A stretch of 64,000 nucleotides of DNA. It comes from Cryptomeria japonica (Eukaryota; Streptophyta; Pinopsida; Cupressales; Cupressaceae). Each line of letters begins with the position of its first letter. Position 1 is the first letter of the stretch. Shown here piece by piece: positions 33,746 through 44,972 of the stretch. The DNA is taken from assembly GCF_030272615.1 (NCBI RefSeq), contig NC_081412.1, positions 693,356,083-693,420,082 on the forward strand. The letters are read 5' to 3'. Under the pieces are notes generated by a model. That model saw nothing but the letters and a program-made list of their open reading frames with translations, was not told where the DNA came from and did not search any database. Both the position numbers and the translations under genes were made by a program.

Positions 33746-34620
33746 GTTCGTGAAGTGGCGAAAGGCGGAAGTGGGTCCGACATCTAGGTTTTCACTAAAG
33801 ATAAAGACTGATCAAGTTTTATTTGATCAGATGGCTCGTACGGTTTCACTGGGTGAAGGTGCATAGGTTTTAGACTTCACGAAGTGGCAAAAAGGAAAAT
33901 GGATCCATGAGGCTGTAAAAAACTAAAGGTAAATACCGATCAAGTTCCTTGTAATCGGACGGTCAGCATTGTTTCGTAGCCCTAAGCTGCCTGAGATTTA
34001 ACCTTCACGAAATAGCAAAGTGACATGGCAGCCACTTGGTCAGTGTTGTGGCAAAATAGATGGATTAGACTGCTGATGAAAAGAAAAGTTATCAAATACA
34101 CGTGGCAGACTTGAAGTGGATCTCATGGAAGTTGTTCGACGAATAAAAGTTTGACATGTTGGTTTCCTTTGCCAGTAGGTTGCCAGGTTGGATGGTGTTG
34201 AGTCAGAGGGCCCACTTCTACCAATTAAGTTTGTTAAAGGGTGGGTATCTCAAGAAGGATCCTATGGTGGGCACTATTTTGCAGCCCGAAGATGCAAGGT
34301 AGTTACCATTCGCGAAATAGCGAAAAACCACTAGCCTTTAACACTTGGTGCATGGTTAGTGGGGTAAACCGCCAGTCACAAAAAAGGATAAATACCGATC
34401 AAATTCCTTTTGATCAGATGGCCCACGTAGTTTCACTAGGTGAATTTGCATGATGTTTAGCTTTCTCAAAATGGCAAAAAAGATCTAAGCCTGTCGTCGG
34501 ATGAAGAATAGTCAATAAACTAAAAGCCATGCAAGTTTCTCTAGATCTAACGGTTGGCGTGATTTTGCTTGATGAAGAAGCATGGATTTTAGGCTTCGTG
34601 AAATGGTGAAATAAGAAAGT
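33746..34620 (+). repeat. Degenerate tandem repeats of about 128 bp in family C
   Basis: A motif like CTTCACGAAGTGGCAAA recurs at 33746, 33875, 34003, 34308, 34462 and 34594 (steps 129, 128, 305, 154, 132). It alternates with a second block like CCGATCAAGTTCCTTTTGATC near 33810, 33935, 34393 and 34529. A third block, GTAGCCCTAAGATGC, precedes three of the units. No ORF was seen. Confidence 0.75.
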
Positions 34621-34945
34621 GATAGAAACACAGACATTTTGTGATCTGTTGGAGCAAAATTTTTGAATTCATTCGTGAATTAAATTTTGAGGTGATGGCC
34701 GAAGCAAGTGGTGTTAATGTCGTAGTTAAGAACCCGATTGTCATATATACGCTCACATCAATTGAATGTAGGCATCATTTCAAAGAGGTGTTGTGGAAAA
34801 GCTGGTGTAGAGCAGAGTTCTTCAGACCGAAAATAGGTTTTCTTGTATCTTGCTTACCAGTTACTTAAAAGTTTGACTGAATTGTGGTTTTATTCTATTA
34901 AAGAATTATTGTGATTAGTAATTGAATTACTTGCATATCATTGAG

Positions 34946-37900
34946 ATGGCACCCAAAAGGGACTTCATAGGGAAAGTTAATTACCAGGAGAGAACAATTT
35001 GTGATGATTTCCTGGAACAATTATCTATGTCCACATACGTAGTAGCTAAGGTTAAAGAATTAGTGCCCAAGGCTCCTCGCTTGAGAATAGGAGAATGATT
35101 GTATGACAAGGGTAATTGGCTGAGAGACCCACAGATAGGGTTGTCTGGTTTGGGTTTATTCAAGGTTGGATTTGGGATGAGACACTCCCTAGCCCCAACA
35201 AACAGTATTTAGGAGTTGGATGTAGCTAAATTGGTGGTCCCTAGAGTGTTCATGGATGTGGATCTCCTAACTCAAATTGCACACAACTATGACCCTGTTA
35301 CCAAAAGTGTTAGGGATATAAATGGAAAAGCCCTCATTGAAATAAATGATGATGAGTTTAGAAATGTATTTGGGCTCATTGAGGTGTCCAATTATTTGGA
35401 GCCCATTAATTTTAAATCATTGGCTCAAGTCTACAATTCACAGAGGAATCATCTTAGAAATGGGCCTCTTAAAGAATTCTTTGTTAAAATGGTGGATTGA
35501 CTGTTGTAGGACCTAATACCATGGACCCTTTCTCCTTAAATTTGTTCACTCTTAGAGCCAAAGGATTATACTAGTCACTCTACCAGATTTTTGGAGAGGA
35601 TGCTGAAGTGAACATGCCAACTCATTACATGTTAATGATAGCTCAAATTTTAAATCCTTTTCTGCCAGTCACATTTGTTTATACCCCCTATATTACTAAT
35701 GCAATCCATGAAGGCTTGATAGGGATAAAGAATGGTAAGGTGGATAGGCCTTTTGGATGGTACTCCCTTCTCATGCATTTGTTTATATTCAAGGGTGGTG
35801 ACTACTTTGCCAATGAAATGGATCTGGTGAAAGAAAAGGATGGGGAGAAAATGCCAGTTCAATTATGGAGCACAGTGCTGTCATGGGATAGGGAAGATGC
35901 TAGTTACCTAAAGTTTGATAAGTGCTTTGCATCCAAGATCAAAATTCTTTTATGCTCAGAGAATCCAAGGGTCCCTAAAGCTCTTTTGGAGTTTCTTAGG
36001 CCAAACAAGTTTGCTGAAGGAATCAAAATTGTCCACAATTGGGGTGACATGTACTTATACCTTGTTTCCATAGTTTTCAGAGTGTTTGGTTTCAGAGGCA
36101 CTCCATTTTTGTTGCCATATCAGGTCCCATTGAAAGTAGGAATTGCAGAAGTCCTCAGGCAGATTGGGAGTGTGTAAGAGGTAGAACTATCTAACAGAGG
36201 AAAAGGGGCCATTTTTCCTATAGTAATAATAACACATCAGTTTATGATTACTAAAGGTGGGTGAAAGTGTTTTTGAGGAGTTCTTTCAACCATACTGGCT
36301 ATCCACTATAGTGTTAAGGTTTTCTAACCCTGAAGACTTCTTTAACAATATGTTTAGGAAGAGGGCAGTATGCAAAGGTAGACCTCACCAATTCCAATTC
36401 CCTGAAGACCTCATCAGAAATGAGTTTGATTTGGATGAGTAGGAGCTGAGGAAAGAGAAATGGGTGGCCTATAAGAAGGCTCTAGATTTTGTGCACCAAT
36501 TTGACAGCAGCTATGACCCTTTGTCTAGTTTTCACCCCTTTGAGGAAAAAGAAAAATTCCTAATTCTTTGCTTTGAAGATTTAATGCAAAGATTGAACAA
36601 TTATTGTAGTTAGGGAGTCTTGGGGAGATAGCCTATACCTATGATGAAATACAAGATGGAATGCCTCAAGAGCCAGAAGATGCTGAGATGAAAATAACCA
36701 CCAATGAGTTCAAAGGCCATGAACTGGATCCTACCATTAAACAGGCCAGTGAGGAATTCTTAGCTGATAGCAACTTTGTTACCTCAGGAGCTTTCATGCA
36801 ATTTGTGTGGAAGTACAATATCGATAAGTTTAATGCCAGATGTGAGAAGACGAAGAGTGAGCAGCCCCACAAGGATGCAGCTGTGGTGGAGGAAGAAATA
36901 AAGCAAGAAATGGTCATTGATTTTAAGACCATCACTCCTAAGAAAGGAAGGAAAATGGTAGCAAAGGCTAGTGTACTCATCCTCCCTGAATGGGATATAG
37001 AAGATGCCTTGGTTCTAGAGGCAGTTAGGAAAGAGACCAAGCCTATGGAAGGAGTAACCTTCAGCAACGATAATGTTGCCCTGGTCATGTGGTCTTTGAA
37101 GAGAGATGAAAATAAAAAGAAAAAGGATACCCTAAAGTCAAGCTACCTTGGAGGTATGATAGTGAAGAGAGTACAAAATACTGGAGTGGTGGAGGCTGCT
37201 AGCATAGTCTTGGAAGCTACAAAGTTCAGTGTTGCAGTGGCAGAAAAGGAAGCAAAGGAAAGGGCAAATCTCTAGGCTAAGTTGGAGATAGTTTTAAAAG
37301 CTTACAATGATGCCAAAGGAGAGGTAATGAGCCGAGACACTATTATTCCTAATTTGAAAAGCCAATTGGTAGGTCAATACCATCGAGGTGAGTCCTCAAC
37401 ATTGATGATTGCTTCTTCTCCTACACAGCCTCCATCTACTAGCCTTATCATTGAATTCCCACCTTCTCCTGCACCTTCTAGTTCCCAATCAGTTGAGATC
37501 ACCCCTCAAGAGTTGGAAAAGCTAAAATAGGCTCAAATCCTATTTGCAAATAAGTATGAAGAGAGAGTGAGGGTCACAATTTTGAGTTTTGCTGACACTA
37601 TAGGATCATCATTGGTGTATAACAAAATGGGTAGAGTTTTGGACATATGGAATGAGCTCAATGTAGACAAGGTTGTCCTAATGCCTATTTTGGACAAGTG
37701 GAAGCCTAGGGAGGAGAACCTAGAAATTATATGTGTATCTTATGATGAGGCAGGGGTTGAGCCCATTATCAAATCCGCTTGTGACATGAAAAAGGATATA
37801 GAAAAGTTAGCAGAAGGAGTAGATAATGTAGAGAGGAAGATCAACTTGTATAAGAAAGAGTACACTAAGCAAGTATTTGAATTATTCCCAGGGGGTTTTG

Positions 37901-38216
37901 CCAATCCAACTCAATTGAAGGACAAACAAATATAGCTTAATGAATTAGGAGCCAACCTATCATTAAGGATAAAGGGAATCATAATACAAATGATACTTCC
38001 CTATTTGTTAGAATGGTTGAGGAGATAGAGAAAATTAAATCACACTATGGTTTCCTAAATTCAGAGGTCAATAAAATGAGGAACTCTTGGAAGAGGTTAG
38101 CCAAGACAAAAGGGAAAGTTTTTTACTTATCATGGCCTACTAATGATGTGTACCAGGAGTGGACAAGAAAGTATGCTGTGCTAGATGCAGAGGTTCAAGA
38201 AGAAGCCACAGAATGA
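34946..38216 (+). pseudogene. Family C long protein, unknown function (broken)
   Basis: The ATG at 34946 (MAPKRDFIGKVNYQERT) starts a coding stretch of about 1090 codons, spread over frames by several frameshifts and stops (for example 35096, 35207, 35498, 36175, 37273, 37528). The N-terminal part has NGKALIEINDDEFRNVFGL and YMLMIAQILNPFLPVTFVYT. The middle has DRPFGWYSLLMHLFIFKGG and LWSTVLSWDREDASYLKFD. The C-terminal part from 36661 is coiled coil with a Pro/Ser linker, as in 1-1454. The middle block resembles in spacing the FKYGTLFICLALYF region of ORF2 in A, B and D; I regard that as a weak hint only. No transposase, RT or integrase motif was seen. Confidence 0.6.
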
Positions 38217-39165
38217 CAACCATGGGAAAGGCGCCGTTAGAAAGTGGAAAATATTTGCTACTTCTTTTTCAAACAAGAAGTTTGTTGTAACAAACCTTTT
38301 GAAAAGGTCTAAAGCTTGTATGCATCCATACTATTATAAATGGATACCAGGACTAATTAGAAATGATCATAAGAATTTGTAAAGAAACTCTGCAGAAATA
38401 TATTTGGGTTTTTCTGAGTTTACAGAGAATATTTTGAGTTTTGTAAGATTTTTCTAAAATTAATATCAATATATAGACCATGAACTCTCGAGCCTAGACT
38501 TTGTGTTGTCTTTTGGTGTGCTTTCAATAATTTACTAGTTTCATTTGGGTAATCTAGGGTTATTCAATTGAACACAGATTGTAATGCAATCTTTATAGAT
38601 ATGTTTCTTAGCTTTCTTCTTTAGGAGGGGAATTAAATACGCAAGGAATATCTCTATCAGTATGTTATTTTGTTGGAGACTTTGAATCTGATGAACATTG
38701 TCTAGTCTAATAAGGAAAGACTCCTATATATGTCAAGCATGTATGGGGTTGATAGAAGCCGAAGTGATGATATGTATGGAGATATTTGATTGTGAAATCC
38801 TTGTTTAACTTAGATGACTCTATAGCCTAGATAAGGCACTAGTATCAGTTGTAGCTCTCTTTCTACATTTCTTGAAGATCAATACTGAACATGAGCATAA
38901 GCTTTCTTTTATTATTTCAGTTTGTGTTTGAGGTGATAAGATTCACTAGTTTTGGACTAGTTTACTGTGGATCTATTTTAAAAGTGTGAAATTATTCACA
39001 GAAGGTATACCTGCCTGAACTTTGGATAAGTTCAAAATGTAGAAGGTTTTTGAAACCTTGTCATATGTTGCTCTGAGCTTCTTTTTCTTTGATCTCTGTA
39101 TTTGCAAACAGAGTGATTATATTTCTTATAAGGGATAAGAGGGGAATCAGAATTTGAGAACAACA
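38217..39165 (+). other. Non-coding 3' segment of family C
   Basis: About 950 bp with no supported gene. A TATA-like TATAAATGGATACCAGGA starts at 38335. The stretch aligns throughout with 1455-2420. Confidence 0.45.
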
Positions 39166-39856
39166 CTATCTTTCGAAGGGATATTATGAGGCTTGATGGA
39201 ACAAATTACACAGTATGGAAGATTGAGATGGAGACTCATCTAAGATGTCTTGGCAAGGATATTTGGGAGATCACACAAAATGGTGTCACACCCTATAATC
39301 TGAGATTTGGCAATCCTCCTCTGGCAAACCTAGACAAGGAGCTTGAGAATGATTGTAGAGCAAGAAAGCCCTCTTGTGTGCACTTTCTAATCAATAAATA
39401 ATGGGATTAACTAACAAATCATCTGGAAAGGATATATGGGATAAGTTGGAGACTCTTAATGAAGGTGACCCTACAGTGAAGATTGCTAAACTTGATGGTT
39501 ACTGGGTGAGATATGAAAACCTAAAGATGGAAGAAGATGAAAGGATTACTACATTCATGGAAAGAGTAAAGGAGATTGTTATGGGAATTCAATGTTGTGG
39601 TGGAACTCTGAGTGAAGATGAAATTATTTCTAGAGTCCTGAGAGCCCTATCACCGGCTTACAAAATGAAGGCTACTGCTATTAATGAGTTGAGAAAAATG
39701 GCTAATACATTTGTCAACAAAGATACTTTGGTTGGGAAACTATTTGCTTTTGAGCTTGAGGAATTTGGACCTTCTGGAGCTATGAAGACTGAACTTGCTT
39801 TCCATTTATCTACATCTACAATCAGTAAGAAAGAATGCAAATCTTTCTATGAAAAG

Positions 39857-41841
39857 CTTTGGCCATTTGGTGAAATTGATTATGTTTTGCAATGATGTTT
39901 TGTCATTGATGTCAACACTAGCTATTTGGATGCTTTACCGACACCCTTCTGGTCTCGGTAGGTTGAGTAGTTTCTGGTTAACTTGAATCCAGCATGATTT
40001 GGTAGGCTCTAGTATAATTGGGTGATGGAATTGGTTTGTTCATGATACTCATACTTATATTTGGTCAGTTGGTTTTAGTCTAGTGATTGGATGCTATCCT
40101 ATTTTTTTAGAATATTATTTTCTAGTTCCGACGAGGGTTTCACCGATAGAGCTTTAGGTGGATATCTTTGATGCATTGCACAATTGGTATTGGTGCAGAT
40201 TCTGATGGAGTTTCAGGATGTTGTCGGTGATCATGTTCGAGAATTGGCATTTGGAGATCATTGCTGACGCGTGTGGACCTATACTTGGTCTCAGTTGATC
40301 TAGGTTATGGACTAGAATTAATGTAACATGTGGATATGACCTATTGTTGTATTTACAAGATGTCTTATGTGTTGTATATTATTTGTTTTTTCTAAGGCCG
40401 ACATGGTTTGTAGTTATGTAATTAGTTTATTGTCTAGTGGTTGACCTGATTGTTTATGGTTGAGGGTTTGTATAAATGAGATGTAAGATCTCATTGTAGA
40501 TCATCATGGTTATTGTAAGAGGTCATGGTCAAGGAATGTAATGTGAAAATAATGTAATATCATTCAGGCAGAGGAGTTGGTCGATCATTGGAGATCAAAT
40601 TGGGTTTGTGTAAGAGGATTTAGTCTTGCGGTATTGAGCTTAACCAAAACTGTACTCAGGCATAGGAGATGCTATCTTTTGCAATTCAACACTTCTCTGG
40701 ATTGTAGTCTGGATTTATATGCAGTCAGTGAGGCTTCTTTTGTGATGAACATTGTGCTCTAGGTTGTTGGCCTTCCTACAAGTGCAAGCCCCTTCATTGT
40801 AATTCACATACTTACTATAGAAGTATTATTTGACTGTGGTTAGGCTTCCCACCGCGGTTTTTCCCTTTACTGGAGTTCCCACATACAAATCTTAGTGTTG
40901 TGTGGATGGCTTTTATTTTGTTATTATTGTTTATTCTTGTAGACACCTAAAATTGTCCAATCTAATTAAATAAATATTTTATTTATTTAATTATCTAAGC
41001 CTAATTCTTCTATTAATTAAATAAATCTTTTTCTATTTAATTAATTCATTTATCCTCTTCTAGCCTTATTTCTCATTTAAATAAATAAATACCATTATTT
41101 ATTTATATTATCCTTTTCTTAAATTAAATAAATATCTTATTTATTTAATTGATGCCACTTCTTCTATTAATTAAATGAATCTTTATTTATTTAATTAATT
41201 CATTAGCCTTTTCTACCCATGACACATGTCATTCATCTCTTAATTCCTACACTACCTACCCCTCTTATTACTTTATTATTTTCTTTACCTACCCTCTAAT
41301 CATAGCCGACCTCTTTTTACACCTCTCAATCTTATACCTCCATTTCATATAGTGTCTTCTATATAAGGAGATGCTTCCTTCATTATCAAACTAACTCACT
41401 ATGCATTCAGCCCCAACTACGCTTTGCACTTTCATATGCGATCCTACTTGCAACCACATTTCCATTCTTTGTTGAGCTCTTGTGCACACATAAAATCTAA
41501 GAGAAAATATATCAAGGAAGATCAATGGAGATAGGAAGAATGGAGATTCAAACCGTATTGGACATGTGATGGTATAACCTTTGTGATTTCATTTCATTTG
41601 CGTTGTCTTAGGTAATCTTCATATGTTATGGTGGATCTTTATTGTTGTTAGGCTAGGGTTTTGTGGTTGAATCTATTTAGTCTTTCAATATTGTTTTATC
41701 CATTTTCACCGTATAAAATTCTTAATTGGATTAACTGCTATTTCAATATAAAATTTTAAGTTGCTAATGCTTCCCATAATCTGTGACAACTGATTCACCC
41801 CCCCCCCACCCCCTCTCAGTTGTCTTTTGTTTATATGAATT
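39857..41841 (+). repeat. Copia J2 LTR, split by G
   Basis: Begins TGGCCATTTGG directly after truncated Gag and follows the J LTR to the U5 stem GACAACTGA (41785-41793) / TCAGTTGTC (41816-41824). The last bases (CTAACA) and primer site are missing; mid-integrase sequence follows. The insertion G removes about 785 bp from comparison with other copies. Confidence 0.85.
40938..41717 (+). mobile_element. G: 780-bp solo-LTR-like insertion, TSD ATTCT
   Basis: Starts TGTAGACACCTAAAATTG and ends CACCGTATAAA, with ATTCT on both sides (40933-40937 and 41718-41722). The third J LTR at 44849 shows the empty site. Near the centre, CTATATAAGGAG (about 41360) looks like an LTR promoter. The first 280 bp repeat palindromic AATTAAATAAAT / ATTTATTTAATT blocks. 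The right edge is not the canonical CA, so the class is probable rather than certain. Confidence 0.7.
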
Positions 41842-41842
41842 G

Positions 41843-43135
41843 TCATAAGAAGACAATTTTCTGCACCCTAGACACCTTAGGAGAAAGGAGTTGTGGAAAG
41901 GAAAAATAGACCTATCTTGGATGATGCTAGAACAATGATGATGGAAGAAAATATACCTCATATCTACTAGAGAGAAGCAAATAGTACAATGGTTTACACA
42001 TTCAATAAAGTACATATCAAAGGAGAAACTGGTAGGACACCTTATGTATTACGGTTTGGCAATACACCTACAATTAAGTATTTTAGAATTTTTAGTAGAA
42101 AATGTTATATCAGGAGAGATGATACTATTGAAAAATTTGATCCTAGATGTGATGAAGGCATATTTGTTGGTTATTATAATGAAAGGAAAGCATATAGATG
42201 TTATAACAAGAGATTACAAAGAATTGTGGAGAGTGCTAATGTCAAAGTAGATGAGCTGAGCAAAAGTCAAATCCAAGTTTATGAGAAGGAATTGGTAGTG
42301 GAAATGATTATATCTGAATTGGTATCACCTTTACTGGAACAAAGAGTTGAACCAGTTAATCCAGCAACATCAAAGAATTCTATAGTAACTGAAGAACAGG
42401 GAAAAGGAACAGAGAGTAAGAAGACTTATAGCTATGTGAGACTAAATCATTTTGAAGATCAAATCATTAGGGATAAGGGCAATGAAGTGATGACAATAAT
42501 AAGACTAGCAACTAATGAGCTATGTTTAATTTCACAAGTTGAATCGGTATCAGTAATTGAGGTATGTAAAGATGAATTTTGGTTAAAAGATATGGAAGAA
42601 GAAATAGATCAGATTGAGAAACATAACACATGGACTTTGGTTCCCTGGCCTAAAAATAAAAATGTTATTGGACCTAAATGGGTTTTTAGGAATGAATTGA
42701 ATGAGAATGGTCAAGTTATAAGGAATAAGGCTAGATTTGTTTGTAAAGGATATTCTTAGAAGAAAAGAATTGATTATGCAGAAACTTTTGCACCGATAGC
42801 TAGGATTGAAGCTATAAGATTATTTCTTGCCTATGCTACTTCTAAAAAATACAAGGTTTATCAGATGGATGTTAAATGTTCATTTTTGAATGGGGATCTT
42901 GATGAAGAAGTTTATATTGAGCAACCTAATGGTTTTTCACTATCAGATGATAGTGATATGGTTTGAAGGTTAAGGAAAACTTTATATGGATTGAAACAAG
43001 AACCTAGAGCTTGGTATACAAGGTTGGATAAATATATTTTGAAGCTTGGTTTTACTAAGGGCAGTGTTGATAGTAATTTATATTATAAAATCACTGATGA
43101 TGATATCCTAATTGTTGAAGTATTTGTTATTATTG
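41843..43135 (+). pseudogene. Copia J2 integrase C-terminus and reverse transcriptase
   Basis: Begins inside the integrase (KRRQFSAP-like, then VVERKNRPILDDARTMM with the catalytic Glu). It continues DEGIFVGYYNERKAYRCY, a variable linker, then [70 protein letters not shown]. Stops are TAG at 41968 (position of Trp) and 42757, and TGA at 42964. It breaks at the catalytic region (VFVIIVYG where others have VFVDDIIFG), where Gag sequence abruptly follows. It would have made part of Pol; it is not functional. Confidence 0.85.
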
Positions 43136-43780
43136 TTTATGGAAGATTGAGATGGAGACTCATCTAAGATGTCTTGGCAAGGATATTTGGGAGATCACAC
43201 AGAATGGTGTCACACCCTATAATCCGAGATTTGGCAATCCTCCTCCGGCAAACCTGGACAAGGAGCTTTAGAATGATTGTAGAGAAAGAAATCCCTCTTG
43301 TGTGCACTTTCTAATCAACAAATAATGGGATTAACTAAAAAATCATCTGGGAAGGCTATATGGGATAAGTGGGAGACTCTTAATGAAGGTGACTCTACAA
43401 TGAAGATTGCTAAACTTGATGGTTACCATGTGAGATATGAAAACCTAAAGATGGAAGAAGATGAAAGGATTATTGTATTCATGGAAAGAGTAAATGAGAT
43501 TATTATGGGAATTCAATGTTGTGGTGGGACTCTAAGTGAAGATGAAATTGTTTCTAGAGTCCTGAGAGCCCTATCACTAGTTTAGAAAATGAAGGCTACT
43601 GCTATTAATGAGTTGCGAACAATCGCTAATACATCTGTCAATAGAGATACTTTGGCTCGAAAACTATTTGCTTTTGAGCTTGAGGAATTTGGACCTTTTG
43701 GAGCTATGAACACTTAACTTGCTTTCCATTCATCTACATCTACAATTAGTAAGAAAGAATGGAAATCTTTATATGAAAAG
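43136..43780 (+). pseudogene. Copia J2 Gag fragment lying after RT
   Basis: Matches 39213-39856: METHLRCLGKDIWEITQNG, LTKKSSGKAIWDKWETLNEG, EEDERIIVFMERVNEII, LSEDEIVSRVLRALS. Gag lies downstream of RT here, the reverse of normal order, and ends at the same point as J1 Gag, where the next LTR starts. Stops include TAG at 43268 and 43583. Confidence 0.85.
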
Positions 43781-44972
43781 TTTTGGCCATTTGGTGAAAT
43801 TGATTATGTTTTGCAATGATGTTTTGTCATTGATGTCAACACTAGCTATTTGGATGCTTTACCGACACTGTTATGGACTCAATAGGTTGAGTAGTTTCTG
43901 GTTAACTTGAATCCAACATGATCTGGTAGGCTCTGGTATAAATGGGTGATGGAAATGGCTTCTTCATGATACTCATACTCATATTTGGTCAATTGGTTTT
44001 AGTCTAGTGATTGGATGCTATCCTATTTTTTTAGAATATTATTTTCTAGTTCCGGCGAGGGTTTCACCGACAAAGCTTTTGGTGGATATCTTTGATGCAT
44101 TGCACAATTGGTTTTGGTGTAGATTTTGATGGAGTTTCAGGATGTTGTTAGTGATCATGTTCAAGACTTTGCATTTGGAGATCATTGCTGACGCATGTGG
44201 ACCTATACTTGGTCTCAGTTGATCTAGGTTATGGACTAGCATTAATGTAATGTGTGGATATGACCTATTGTTGTATTTGCAATATGTCTTATGTGTTGTA
44301 TATTATTTGTTTGTTCTAAGGCCATCATGGTTTGTAGTTATGTAATTGGTTTATTGTCTAGTGGCTGACCTAATTGTTTATGGTCAAGGGTTTGTATAAA
44401 TAAGATGTAAGATCTCATTGTAGATCATCATGGTTATTGTAAGAGGTCATGGTCAAGGAATGTAATGTGAAAATAATGTAATATCATTCAAGAAAAGGAG
44501 TTGTTCGATCATTGGAGATCAAATTGGGTTTGTGTAAGAGGATTTAGTCCTGTAGTATTGAGTTTAACCAGAACTGTACTCAAGCATAGGAGATGCTATC
44601 TTTTGCAGTTCAACACTTCTCTGGATTGTAGTCTAGATTTATATGTAGTCAGTGAGGCTAATTTTGTGATGAGCACCATGCTCTAGGTTGTTGGCCTTCC
44701 TACAAGTGCAGGCCCCTTAATTCTAATTCACATACTTAATGTGGAAGTATTACTTGATTGTGGCTAGGCTTCCCACCGTGGTTTTTCCCTTTACTGGGGT
44801 TCCCACGTACAAATCTTAGTGTTGTGTGGATGGCTTTTATTTTGTTATTATTGTTTATTCTTAATTGGATTAACTGCTATTTCAGTATTAAAGTTTAAAT
44901 TGCTAATGCTTCCCATAATCTGTGACAACTGATTCACCCCCCCTCTTAGTTGTTTTTCATTTATCTGAACTG
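43781..44972 (+). repeat. Copia J3 LTR
   Basis: Starts TTTTGGCCATTTGG and ends at the U5 stem GACAACTGA (44924-44932) / TTAGTTGT. It joins integrase at the same point as J2 (CTGAACTGT, then CATAAGAAG). It has TATAAATAAGATGTAAG near 44395 and is uninterrupted, so it shows the empty site for G. Confidence 0.85.

Larger units (their letters stand above)
33363..39165 (+). mobile_element. Family C mobile unit, complete, TSD CTATC
   Basis: Starts TGTTATCACTG and ends GAGAACAACA, with CTATC on both sides (33358-33362 and 39166-39170). The host copia Gag reads through once it is removed; J4 (48240-48270) shows the uninterrupted sequence. TG...CA ends and a five-base duplication fit LTR-integrase chemistry, yet I found no direct repeat of its ends, no primer site and no polypurine tract. 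It has 5' degenerate repeats, a long broken coding region (34946-38216) and a 3' non-coding segment with a TATA-like box. A second copy occupies 1-2420. Confidence 0.85.
25835..39856 (+). pseudogene. Copia J1 Gag, split by elements B and C, truncated 3'
   Basis: Coding lies in three pieces: 25835-25846, 33325-33362 and 39166-39856. The start MVTN and the Ser-rich stretch match J4 at 48215. The third piece reads RLDGTNYTVWKIEMETHLR, LGKDIWEITQNGV, MEEDERITTFMERV and LSEDEIISRVLRALSPAYK, the UBN2/DUF4219-type copia capsid region. Ignoring each insertion and one target copy (7483 and 5808 bp) puts the ATG and the frame at 39186 in register, which supports the insertion order. One internal TAA is at 39399. 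Coding ends at about 39856 where an LTR starts, before the zinc knuckle. Confidence 0.85.

Noticed and set aside
35608-36177. Host gene captured in family C
   Set aside because: The 189-codon open stretch has gene-like composition but I recognise no host family; calling it a captured gene would be guesswork.
33363-39165. Family C as a DNA transposon with terminal inverted repeats
   Set aside because: Only TGTT/AACA is shared between its inverted ends, too little for a convincing inverted repeat, and no transposase was seen.
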